Assembly: GCA_035486285.1 (NCBI GenBank)
Contig: DATHNF010000054.1
Location: 1-6,914, forward strand
Source of the DNA: DATHNF01 sp035486285
GTDB taxonomy: Bacteria; Patescibacteriota; Saccharimonadia; Saccharimonadales; UBA4665
DNA: 6,914 nucleotides
Reading direction: 5' to 3'
Position numbers and translations under genes: made by a program. Position 1 is the stretch's first letter, and each line of letters opens with the position of its first letter. Below the pieces are notes generated by a model. That model made no database searches. It worked only from the letters and a program-made list of their open reading frames with translations, and had not been told where the DNA came from. Shown here one piece after another: positions 1 to 6,588 of the stretch.

Positions 1-1109
1 ACTAATCACAACTGGTTTCATCTTTATGCTCTCCAAGAAAGCTCTGGACGGTTCAACTCCGGCTACATCATGGCCTCGAGACGTAATGCGACTTCTACCT
101 TCTACTTCGCATACTTTGGTGGTTGCGGTCTTACCTAAGTCGTGACACAAGGCGCCGAAAATGACGATTAATGCCTCGTTCCCATGCAGTTGTTCTTGGC
201 GAACGACATGAGCAGCAGCGTCCGCAGCTAACATAGTATGTACCCAAACATTACCTTCAGGATGCCAATCTGGCTCTTGCTCTACTTGGTCAAGCACGGC
301 TAACTCAGGGTGGAGTTGATCGAGAATACAAAGTTCTCGAGCTAATCGCAGACCAACGCTTGGACGTTCTGACCGACGCATAAGCTTAATCCACTCTTGA
401 CCTATACGCTCTTTGGTAAGCTCAGTAAGATCGAGTGTCTTGCAGAGTTCGGCAGTAGCAGGATCGACCGCAAAATTAAATCGTCCAGCGAACTGCATGA
501 CCCGCAACACACGCAGTGGATCATCGCCAAACAGTTCCATGTCAGTTGCGCGCAAAACTCCCGCCTTTATATCCTCCACGCCGCCATAGTTATCGATCAG
601 CTCGCCAGTTAATGGGTCCATAGCCAGTGAATTGATTGTTAGGTCCCGCCGTCGTGCTGCTTCTCTAACTGACATATTTGGATCACCGGTTACCTGAAAG
701 CCCTTATGACCCTTATCAACCTTGGAGTCGGCTCGTGGAATAGAGAAGTCCAGATATCTACCAGATCCTGGATTCTTAATAGCAGCAATACCGAAGCTAG
801 CTCCAATGAGATCAACTTCGCCAAATAACTCCAGTTGCTCAACTAGGCCATTGAACTCAATACCATACACTTCCGTGTCGATGTCTTTTGACCTCAGTGA
901 GCGACCTGTCAGCTGGGTAATAACCTCATCTCGCGCGTAGCCGCAACCACCAAGGCTAATTTACCGATGGCTTGAAGGTGCTCCGCAATCGTGCTTGTGA
1001 AGCGTAAGTCGGACGCTAGTAAAGTATCACCTTCGGATTCAGCACGAACAGCAAATGGCTCAAGCTGGATTTCGGGGGCGTTATCAGGGGGATATCTGTT
1101 GGGATCCAT
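1..1109 (-). CDS. cca: CCA-adding tRNA nucleotidyltransferase with HD domain; 3' end beyond window, one-base frameshift
   Basis: Adds or repairs the 3'-terminal CCA of tRNAs in the cytoplasm. The reading frame is open from the left edge up to about 944, and a second frame carries the N-terminus to an ATG at 1109. Restoring one missing base at about 944 joins them into about 370 residues. In that restored numbering the class II nucleotidyltransferase motifs appear in order: GGYARD (56-61), DID metal site (76-78), RRRDLTINSLA (153-163), DDPLRVLR (196-203, Asp where E. coli Cca has Glu in EDPLR) and KERIGQEW. The HD phosphohydrolase part follows with WHPEGNVWVH (282-291) and CHDLGK (322-327). 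Order and spacing resemble E. coli Cca, so CCA addition is preferred over poly(A) polymerase, though motifs alone do not exclude the latter. An upstream in-frame ATG at 1181 is possible; 1109 is chosen because a -10 box lies 8 nt before it. The C-terminus is cut off by the window. Confidence 0.85.
941..948 (-). other. Frameshift site in the CCA enzyme (one base missing in the GG motif)
   Basis: On the coding (minus) strand the sequence reads gtggttgcggctac. The conserved motif would need gtggttggcggctac, that is V-V-G-G-Y. As it stands the upstream frame leaves the family alignment after V55 and stops at a TGA about 13 codons later. The downstream frame has a TAA about nine codons upstream of the motif and no ATG, GTG or TTG in the right place, so it cannot restart as a full enzyme. 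No other stop or shift is seen in the remaining 940 bases. This could be a sequencing or assembly deletion, a recent mutation, or (less likely) recoding; the sequence alone cannot decide. Confidence 0.85.
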
Positions 1110-1117
1110 TATCAATA

Positions 1118-1146
1118 ATCTTACTAGCTCGCAGTATGTTAAACAA
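1118..1146 (-). promoter_or_regulatory. Putative promoter of the CCA enzyme gene, leaderless spacing
   Basis: Reading the minus strand, TTGTTT (1146-1141) is followed after 17 nt by TAAGAT (1123-1118), and then by 8 nt before the ATG at 1109. A transcript from this -10 box would begin at or next to the start codon. No Shine-Dalgarno sequence precedes the ATG. The -35 matches the consensus only in its first three bases. Confidence 0.45.
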
Positions 1147-1204
1147 AAGCGATAAAAAGCTACTAGCTGCCAAATATCCATCAGAACTATTTTGATTAAC
1201 GAAA

Positions 1205-1224
1205 CGCCTGTTATCGGCAGGGCG
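1205..1224. repeat. Short imperfect inverted repeat between cca and murJ
   Basis: CGCCTG (1205-1210) pairs with CAGGGCG (1218-1224) apart from one bulged G, across a 7-nt loop. It sits in the 161-bp region between the divergent cca and murJ starts, just upstream of the proposed murJ -10 box. It could be an operator half-site pair or chance; no T-run follows, so it is not a terminator. Confidence 0.25.
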
Positions 1225-1231
1225 GCTGCTT

Positions 1232-1237
1232 TATACT
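1232..1237 (+). promoter_or_regulatory. Putative murJ -10 box (TATACT)
   Basis: TATACT matches the sigma-70-type -10 consensus at five of six positions and lies 33 nt before the murJ ATG, giving a predicted leader of roughly 27 nt. No good -35 hexamer is visible 16-18 nt upstream. No Shine-Dalgarno sequence is found near the ATG. Confidence 0.35.
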
Positions 1238-1270
1238 GGAAAGTAATTTGAAACTATCTATGAATACCGC

Positions 1271-2866
1271 ATGAACCCAACCACACCCGCCAAGAAGAAA
1301 AAACGCATCAGCATTGGCAATGTTGCCGCTTTGCTGATCGCGACATCCTTTACTGGGCAGTTGCTAGGTTTCTTGCGGACCAAGCTGGTCAATGCCAACT
1401 TCCCGACAATCGGGCCGCATAGTACGGATGCCTACTTCGCGGCTTTTAACATTCCCGACTTTTTCTTCTTCACCCTAGCGGCCGGAGCGCTCGGCGTTGC
1501 CTTTATGCCCGTCTTATCTGACCGACTGCACAAGGGCGACCGCAAGGGGGTGTGGGAACTATCAGCTTCGCTTATGAACTTGCTGGCTATTATTATGGCA
1601 GTCGTAGCGGTTATTATGCTGGTGTTCGCCAAGCCACTTATTAGGCATGTCGTGGCGCCTGGGCTATCGCCGCCACAGCTAGAAACGGCCGCCACAATTA
1701 TGCGGTTGTTGGCTTTCAACCCATTGCTGTTTACCCTTTCGGGTGTCTTAACCAGTGTGCAGCAAACTTTGGGGCGCTTCTTCTTCTATGCCATAGCGCC
1801 TTTGTTCTATAACATGTCGATCATAATCAGCATCTTCGTGTTCAAACATAATATTGGGTTGGTCGGACTAGGTGTCGGCGCGCTTGTTGGAGCTGTCGTG
1901 CAACTGCTAGTGGTGATCTGCGGTCTCTGGAAAACCGGCTTTCATTGGCATCCGCACATTGCCTGGCGGGCCGAGGGTTTTCATACCATTCTGCGTAACT
2001 TACCGCCGCGTTCTCTTGACCAAGGTGTTGACCAAGTCGAAAACATTGTCGAGACACATATCGCCAGCGGCCTTGGCGCAGGCAATATTACCTACTACAA
2101 CAACGCCTTCATCCTGAGCACCGCGCCAATCCTGCTGATTGGGACAGCTATTTCGACGGCGGCTTTTCCACGCCTGAATACGCGTCTGAGCCAGGGGCGG
2201 CCCGATCTGTTCCGGCGAGATTTTCTCATGGTGTTGCGGGCTATGATTTGGATTAGTGCGCCGCTAGTGGTAATTTGCTACTTCACCCGGGGATATTTGG
2301 CCCGTTTAATTTATACGCATGGTAACCAGCAGATTGCTACTATCTTTGGATTCCTATGCCTAGCTATTTTCTTCCGCATTCTTTATTCCATTATCTCGCG
2401 CTGGTTTTACGCCCAAAAGGACACTAGGACGCCACTGATAGTGTCGCTCTTCGTTATTGCGCTCAACGTTGTCCTGGCCGTGACATTGGCCCGGCCTAGT
2501 GCTTACGGTGTGTCCGGACTAGCGCTGGCCCAGTCAATCGTGGCTATGACAGAAGTCTTCATCTTGTCCGTGATTATGTTGTTACGCGACCACCGGCTGT
2601 TCGACGCGGCTTTTTGGGGCGGTGTCTGGCGGATCATTTCGGTTACGGGCTTCAGCGTGGTCGCCGGGTTTATCATGATCTCTCTGTATCCGCTTGGTGC
2701 TAATGACCGCGGTGTTCTGACACTTGGCAGCAAACTGCTGATTATCGCCACAGTGACTTTCGGTGTGCATATTGCTGTTTCGGCGCTGTTTGGCCTGGAA
2801 GAAGTCCGGCCGCTCTTCCAGAAAGTACGCCAGTTGGCGCTCAAACCAATCAAAGTGGATCTGTAG
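1271..2866 (+). CDS. murJ: Lipid II flippase MurJ (MviN family)
   Basis: Moves the peptidoglycan precursor lipid II from the inner to the outer face of the cytoplasmic membrane. The 531-residue product is close to the usual size (E. coli about 511). After a short Lys-rich cytoplasmic start (AKKKKR, 7-12) come many hydrophobic segments through to about residue 520, consistent with the family's 14 helices. MurJ hallmarks include QLLGFLR (30-36, with the Arg that aligns with an essential E. coli residue), DAYFAAFNIPD (53-63), the stretch AAGALGVAFMPVLSDRL, and the mid-protein block beginning at R247 (RSLDQGVDQVENIVET) followed by a TAxFPRL-like segment, which matches the TM7-TM8 region of MurJ. 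The start follows the ATGA overlap of a four-codon micro-ORF and has no Shine-Dalgarno. It is transcribed divergently from cca and ends with TAG; radC follows 115 bp later under its own -10 box. Wzx-type exporters share the superfamily but lack this N-terminal pattern. Confidence 0.95.
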   Translation: MNPTTPAKKKKRISIGNVAALLIATSFTGQLLGFLRTKLVNANFPTIGPHSTDAYFAAFNIPDFFFFTLAAGALGVAFMPVLSDRLHKGDRKGVWELSASLMNLLAIIMAVVAVIMLVFAKPLIRHVVAPGLSPPQLETAATIMRLLAFNPLLFTLSGVLTSVQQTLGRFFFYAIAPLFYNMSIIISIFVFKHNIGLVGLGVGALVGAVVQLLVVICGLWKTGFHWHPHIAWRAEGFHTILRNLPPRSLDQGVDQVENIVETHIASGLGAGNITYYNNAFILSTAPILLIGTAISTAAFPRLNTRLSQGRPDLFRRDFLMVLRAMIWISAPLVVICYFTRGYLARLIYTHGNQQIATIFGFLCLAIFFRILYSIISRWFYAQKDTRTPLIVSLFVIALNVVLAVTLARPSAYGVSGLALAQSIVAMTEVFILSVIMLLRDHRLFDAAFWGGVWRIISVTGFSVVAGFIMISLYPLGANDRGVLTLGSKLLIIATVTFGVHIAVSALFGLEEVRPLFQKVRQLALKPIKVDL

Positions 2867-2981
2867 CGGGCTAGAGTAAGCTCCGAGCATTAGGCCTGGT
2901 CGGGTATTTCAAATCCATAATTTCGCATAGTTTAATGATTTTTTAATATTCTTTTTCGAATCTATAGGTATAATAATGACC
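2867..2981 (+). promoter_or_regulatory. murJ-radC intergenic region with radC promoter (TATAAT at 2969-2974)
   Basis: This AT-rich spacer ends in a perfect TATAAT at 2969-2974. Seven nucleotides separate that box from the ATG at 2982, so transcription would start at that codon and leave the ATG at 2976 outside the transcript. No convincing -35 element lies 16-18 nt upstream. A weak CCGA/TCGG pairing (2883-2886 with 2900-2903) follows murJ, but it lacks a T-run and is not called a terminator. Confidence 0.55.
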
Positions 2982-3746
2982 ATGCTAGACACCATATCCC
3001 GAACAGCGCAGGCGTATAACCTAGAAGACCGTGACCTTATCTTTAGCGAGCCACAATCCGGCTATGTGCTACGCGTCAAAGATTTGCCCGATGACCAGCG
3101 GCCACGCGAGCGTTTAATTGAGCTGGGGCCGGGCAATTTGTCAGTCGCCGAGTTGGTGGCTATTCTATGGGGCGTCGGCAGTCGTAACGAAGACGTCTTA
3201 GTCATGGCCAAGCGCACGCTCAAAGAGTATGGAGAAAAAGCTATCAGCAACGAGCGTAACCCCCAACGCCTGGCCCAGACAGCCGATATACCATTGACCA
3301 AAGCCTGCCAAATCGTTGCCGGTTTCGAGCTCGGCCGTCGGTTCTACTCTACCCAGGCTGGCCGTCCGGCCCAAGTCCGGAACGCCAAACAAGCGTACCA
3401 ATATTTGAAGACTATGGGCACCAGCCAGAAAGAGCAGTTGCGAGGCCTATATCTCAATAGCCGCTACCAGGTTATTCACGACGAAGTGATCTCCATTGGT
3501 ACACTGACCTCTAATATCGTTCACCCACGCGAGGTCTTCCAGCCAGCTATCGAGCGTGGCGCCGTCGCCATAATCTTAGCCCACAACCACCCCTCGGGCC
3601 GTTTGGAGCCAACCATGGCCGATATCCAGATAACGGAACAGCTGGTTGCTGCCGGCGAGGTGCTGGGCATTGAACTGCTCGATCACCTGGTCATCACCGC
3701 CACCAAGTACGTTAGTGTCATGGACTGCGTGCAGCATGAGCAATAG
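2982..3746 (+). CDS. radC: RadC family JAB/MPN-domain protein (UPF0758)
   Basis: RadC proteins combine an N-terminal helix-hairpin-helix region with a C-terminal JAB1/MPN metalloprotease-like domain. Their cellular role is unsettled: the historic link to DNA repair in E. coli was withdrawn, and a metal-dependent hydrolase activity is inferred from the fold. The product is 254 residues, a little longer than many RadC proteins because of about 30 extra N-terminal residues. The HhH-like stretch LGPGNLSVAELVAILWGVGS lies near 48-67. The metal-site residues are visible: E168 in DEVISIGT, H201 and H203 in HNHPSG, and D214. The JAMM serine is replaced by Thr211. The start is set at the second of two nearby in-frame ATGs (2976 and 2982) because the TATAAT ending at 2974 would put the transcript start at 2982; starting at 2976 adds two residues. 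The 3' end overlaps the next gene by 11 bp. Confidence 0.93.
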   Translation: MLDTISRTAQAYNLEDRDLIFSEPQSGYVLRVKDLPDDQRPRERLIELGPGNLSVAELVAILWGVGSRNEDVLVMAKRTLKEYGEKAISNERNPQRLAQTADIPLTKACQIVAGFELGRRFYSTQAGRPAQVRNAKQAYQYLKTMGTSQKEQLRGLYLNSRYQVIHDEVISIGTLTSNIVHPREVFQPAIERGAVAIILAHNHPSGRLEPTMADIQITEQLVAAGEVLGIELLDHLVITATKYVSVMDCVQHEQ

Positions 3747-4035
3747 TGCGTATTATGTAAAAGCCCGGGATATATTACTTAGACACAATGACCGGCCTGG
3801 GCGCATCAGTCTCTTCAACGACTGGAGTAATGGTGACTCACCGTCAGACATCAATGCCCTAGTGGCATCCGGCGACTGTTTCATTACCTTAGCTACTACT
3901 ATCGAAGCAGTTAATAACACCTTGACAGTCGATAGACCTATTGCCAGTCCACAGCTAGAAAGACTAACAGCTGTTTTGCTTTATCTCCAACGACATTACC
4001 AAATCCGCCGCAAACCTGCCAACTATCGTCAGTAA
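3736..4035 (+). CDS. Small hypothetical protein coupled to radC
   Basis: This encodes 99 residues beginning at an ATG inside the last codons of radC (ATGAGCAATAG, where the radC stop is TAG), so the genes overlap by 11 bp and are likely read from one mRNA with translational coupling. The open frame also extends upstream inside radC, but that part is only the shifted radC sequence. I do not recognise the family. Nothing suggests a membrane helix or signal peptide. The centre, from LVASGDCFITLATTIEAVNN onwards, may form strands and a helix, and LERLTAVLLYLQRHYQIRR near the C-terminus looks like an amphipathic basic helix. Codon-level evidence is only the open frame and tight linkage. A RadC-associated partner or a lineage-specific cytoplasmic protein is possible. 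Confidence 0.65.
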   Translation: MSNSAYYVKARDILLRHNDRPGRISLFNDWSNGDSPSDINALVASGDCFITLATTIEAVNNTLTVDRPIASPQLERLTAVLLYLQRHYQIRRKPANYRQ

Positions 4036-4062
4036 AACTCAGGATTCATTGGTGCTGCGGTG

Positions 4063-4653
4063 TTATTCAACGGTGATTTCAACGCGAGGTTGTTTGTCCT
4101 TGATGTACATATTAACGAGGTAATAACCTGGCAGGTGCAGCCGGCCGATACTTCTTCGATTGACAACTAAGACACTGGAGTTATACGGGTCTCGCAAACA
4201 GGATAGTTTGCCTGTTACGGCGGCTAGTTTTTTGGCACTACGCATATTATATGAGCCGTCATCATAAACAAGACGAATTGGCCTATCTTCAGGATCCAAA
4301 GCGTTCACCGTTATGGCCCGGCCGCGGTGATCATGTATCCAATTGTTCAATGCTAGCAGGGCTTCCTCTCGACTATTGTTAGCTTCAGTTTTTTCTTGGT
4401 GGCGGCTAGTAGAATGAAAGTATGCCGTCAAGCCCTTTGCGCCAATAGTCGCCAGTTGTTCGCTACTCAATGTTTCAACTGTAGCAGCCGTTACGCCGTA
4501 TTGGTTAATTGCCGCTTCAAGTCCGGAGACTGCTGCTAGAGGAGGTAAGGCTTGTACACGTTTCTCAGCGTCCCATACGTCTTGGAACTGCTGGATTAAT
4601 TGTTGGCCAGGCGTCAGCGCCTCGACAGAAGCCACTTCTACGTTAGATGACAT
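4063..4653 (-). CDS. Hypothetical protein, 196 residues
   Basis: I do not recognise this protein. It is predicted to be soluble, with no signal peptide or long hydrophobic stretch. The first 90 or so residues look helical and acidic (TPGQQLIQQFQDVWDAEKRV, then LEAAINQYGV and LSSEQLATIGAKGL). After a charged linker (about 85-100, HQEKTEANNSREE) comes a basic, strand-rich part: RPIRLVYDDGSYNMRSAKKL, SSVLVVNRRSIGRLHLPGYY and PRVEITVE at the end. It is divergent from lepA with 73 bp between starts and convergent with the gene after radC, with 27 bp between stops. A TATAAC box lies 11 nt before the ATG and there is no Shine-Dalgarno. Sampled GC is about 47%, against about 53% in a sampled part of lepA. 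The two-part layout could be a helical domain plus a small nucleic-acid- or ligand-binding beta domain, but that is a guess. Confidence 0.75.
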   Translation of the reverse strand: MSSNVEVASVEALTPGQQLIQQFQDVWDAEKRVQALPPLAAVSGLEAAINQYGVTAATVETLSSEQLATIGAKGLTAYFHSTSRHQEKTEANNSREEALLALNNWIHDHRGRAITVNALDPEDRPIRLVYDDGSYNMRSAKKLAAVTGKLSCLRDPYNSSVLVVNRRSIGRLHLPGYYLVNMYIKDKQPRVEITVE

Positions 4654-4664
4654 AATAATGTATT

Positions 4665-4670
4665 GTTATA
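4665..4670 (-). promoter_or_regulatory. Putative -10 box for the 196-residue hypothetical gene
   Basis: On the minus strand TATAAC (4670-4665) matches the consensus at five of six positions and is 11 nt from the ATG at 4653, predicting a leader of only a few nucleotides. The -35 position (about 4688-4693) is weak and coincides with the -35 position of the lepA promoter. Confidence 0.4.
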
Positions 4671-4709
4671 CTTTTTCTGGACAAAAGCAAAAGAGAGTTT
4701 ATTTACCTC

Positions 4710-4718
4710 TGTTATAAT
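4710..4718 (+). promoter_or_regulatory. lepA promoter: extended -10 (TGT-TATAAT), leaderless spacing
   Basis: A perfect TATAAT at 4713-4718 is preceded by TGT, an extended -10 element, which fits the lack of a recognisable -35. Only 8 nt separate it from the lepA ATG at 4727, so transcription should begin at or beside the start codon. No Shine-Dalgarno can exist on such a transcript. Confidence 0.65.
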
Positions 4719-4726
4719 GGCAAGAC

Positions 4727-6505
4727 ATGAAGCAAGACCGTATTCGTAATTTTTGCATTATCGCGCATATTGATCATGGCAAATCGACGCTGGCTGACCG
4801 GTTGCTGGAATTGACCGGCACCGTTGAGAAACGTGATATGAAAGCACAACACTTAGACAAGATGGACCTGGAGCGCAAGAAGGGCATCACGATTAAGCTG
4901 GCGCCAGTCCGCATGGCGTACAAGGATTACGAGCTAAATCTAATTGATACGCCCGGGCACGTGGATTTCAGCTATGAAGTATCACGCAGTCTGGAAGCTT
5001 GCGAAGGCGCCTTGTTGGTAGTCGATGCCAGCCAGGGAATCCAGGCCCAAACGCTGGCTAACGTTTATTTGGCGATGGCCGCCGAGCTGACTATTATTCC
5101 TGTGCTGAACAAGATTGACTTACCTGCCGCCGACATCGAACGGGTCAGTGCCGAAGTCATGAGTTTGTTGGGCTGTCAGCAAGAAGATATCCTGCTTATC
5201 TCGGCCAAAACCGGTAAAGGCGCCGACATCGTTCTGGATAAGATAGTCGAGCTTGTGCCGCCGCCGCAGAACTCAGCTTTGCCCGAAACACGGGCTTTGA
5301 TCTTCGATAGCTACTACGACGACTACCGCGGCGTGATTTTGTACATTCGCGTCTTTGATGGAGCAATTGCCAAGGGCGACCAGATCAAAATGATGGCCAC
5401 GGGTGCCCCCGGTATCGCCTTGGAAGTTGGTGCCCTGAGACCCGATATGACAGCTGGCCAAAAGCTGGAAACTGGCGAGATAGGCTACTGCGTCACCAAC
5501 CTCAAAACCACACGTGAGGCCAAAGTCGGCGATACCGTGACGCTGGTATCACGGCCAGCGACCGAACAACTACCTGGCTACAAAGACGTCAAACCGTTCG
5601 TCTACGCCGGGTTTTTCCCGGAAAGCAATGAATTCTACCAAGAACTCAAAGACGCCATCGAGAAGCTAAGCCTCAGCGACTCGGCGTTACAATTCGTGCC
5701 GGAGAATTCGCCGGTGTTGGGTTTCGGCGTGCGGGTTGGCTTCCTCGGTTTGCTGCACATGGACATTGTCCGCGAACGGCTGGAACGTGAGTATAACCTC
5801 CAACTGGTCGTTACCAATCCGTCTACTGATTACCAAATTACGCTGTTAAATGGTGAAGAGCTGGACATCCAAAGTGCCGCCGACTTACCCGATCCGGCCA
5901 AGATTCGCGATATCCGTGAGCCCTGGATCAAAGGCGAAATCGTCGTGCCACAAACCTATGTCGGCCCGGTTATCCAGTTAATTGTCGGGCGGCGCGGACT
6001 GCAAAAGAATCTCGACTATGTGCAGGAGCGAGCGATTATCAGCTTCGAGGCGCCGCTGGCAAACTTGCTGACGGACTTTTACGACCAGCTTAAGAGCATT
6101 ACCAGCGGTTACGGCAGCTTCAATTATGAGCTTGATGATTACCGAGCCGAGGATTTGGTCAAACTGGATTTCTACGTTGCTGGCGAGCGCGTCGACGCGC
6201 TGAGCGTTATGGTTCATCGCAGCGAGGCTGATCGATTAGGCCGCGAGACAGTTGATAAGCTCAAAGAAGTAATCCCCCGCCAGAACTTCAAAGTCGCCTT
6301 GCAAGCAGCCATCGGCGGCCGGTTCATTGCCCGTGAAGACATTAGCGCCTACCGCAAGGATGTAACTACCGGACTCTATGGCGGCGACGTCAGCCGCAAG
6401 AAAAAGGTCCTAGCCAAGCAAAAGAAAGGCAAGGAGCGTATGAAACGCTTCGGCAAAGTCGATATCCCCTCCGAAGCCTTCACCGTCATGCTCAAACGCG
6501 ACTAG
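4727..6505 (+). CDS. lepA: Elongation factor 4 (LepA), ribosome-associated GTPase
   Basis: EF4 is a translational GTPase that binds the 70S ribosome; back-translocation and effects on initiation or ribosome assembly have been proposed. The 592-residue product is the normal length (E. coli 599). Nucleotide-binding motifs are in order: P-loop AHIDHGKST (13-21), switch I ERKKGITIK (49-57; many LepA proteins have ERERGITIK), DTPGHVDF (74-81), NKID (128-131) and SAKTG (159-163). The EF-G-like domains II, III and V follow, and the LepA-specific C-terminal domain closes the protein with YGGDVSRKKKVLAKQKKGKE and a final PSEAFTVML-type segment. That C-terminal signature separates it from EF-G, BipA and RF3. 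The start at 4727 begins with MKQDRIRNFCIIAHIDHG, matching the short N-terminus of the family, and is supported by an extended -10 box 8 nt upstream. It ends at TAG, 83 bp before the next gene. Confidence 0.97.
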   Translation: MKQDRIRNFCIIAHIDHGKSTLADRLLELTGTVEKRDMKAQHLDKMDLERKKGITIKLAPVRMAYKDYELNLIDTPGHVDFSYEVSRSLEACEGALLVVDASQGIQAQTLANVYLAMAAELTIIPVLNKIDLPAADIERVSAEVMSLLGCQQEDILLISAKTGKGADIVLDKIVELVPPPQNSALPETRALIFDSYYDDYRGVILYIRVFDGAIAKGDQIKMMATGAPGIALEVGALRPDMTAGQKLETGEIGYCVTNLKTTREAKVGDTVTLVSRPATEQLPGYKDVKPFVYAGFFPESNEFYQELKDAIEKLSLSDSALQFVPENSPVLGFGVRVGFLGLLHMDIVRERLEREYNLQLVVTNPSTDYQITLLNGEELDIQSAADLPDPAKIRDIREPWIKGEIVVPQTYVGPVIQLIVGRRGLQKNLDYVQERAIISFEAPLANLLTDFYDQLKSITSGYGSFNYELDDYRAEDLVKLDFYVAGERVDALSVMVHRSEADRLGRETVDKLKEVIPRQNFKVALQAAIGGRFIAREDISAYRKDVTTGLYGGDVSRKKKVLAKQKKGKERMKRFGKVDIPSEAFTVMLKRD

Positions 6506-6564
6506 TATGTCATTGGCCCAGGTTTTGCGGCTTGCGCGATTTGCGTCAATGTCGTGAGGTGACT

Positions 6565-6570
6565 TACAAT
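6565..6570 (+). promoter_or_regulatory. Possible -10 box for the last gene (TACAAT)
   Basis: TACAAT matches the consensus at five of six positions and lies 18 nt before the ATG at 6589. TTGCGT at 6541-6546 is a poor -35 candidate with an 18-nt spacer. A second box, TAAGAT at 6579-6584, is only 4 nt from the ATG, too close to place the transcript start upstream of it. No Shine-Dalgarno is visible. Confidence 0.25.
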
Positions 6571-6588
6571 GCTCCTAATAAGATAACT

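Noticed and set aside
914..920. TGA read as an amino acid (recoded genetic code) in cca
   Set aside because: Reading through this TGA does not restore the family sequence, whereas a one-base insertion does; all other genes fit the standard code.
397..940. Two plus-strand open frames (397-612 and 722-940) as possible genes
   Set aside because: Both lie antisense to the conserved nucleotidyltransferase and HD coding sequence and show no family resemblance.
909..1181. A stand-alone 90-residue minus-strand protein
   Set aside because: Its last residues before the stop arise from the frameshift; the sequence up to V55 continues into the CCA enzyme once one base is restored.
1432..2890. Minus-strand open frames antisense to murJ
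   Set aside because: They mirror the murJ coding frame, have no motifs, and murJ is unambiguous.
2881..2905. Rho-independent terminator after murJ
   Set aside because: Only a four-base stem (CCGA/TCGG) with a 13-nt loop and no following T-run.
3062..3401. Minus-strand open frames inside radC
   Set aside because: They are shadows of the conserved RadC N-terminal region.
3646..3735. Longer upstream start for the gene after radC
   Set aside because: This part is only shifted radC sequence; the ATG at 3736 gives a compact overlap at the radC stop.
4036..4062. Bidirectional terminator between the convergent genes
   Set aside because: The 27-bp gap and its flanks show no stable hairpin or T-run on either strand.
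5273..6217. Minus-strand open frames inside lepA
   Set aside because: They are antisense to conserved LepA domains and have no independent support.
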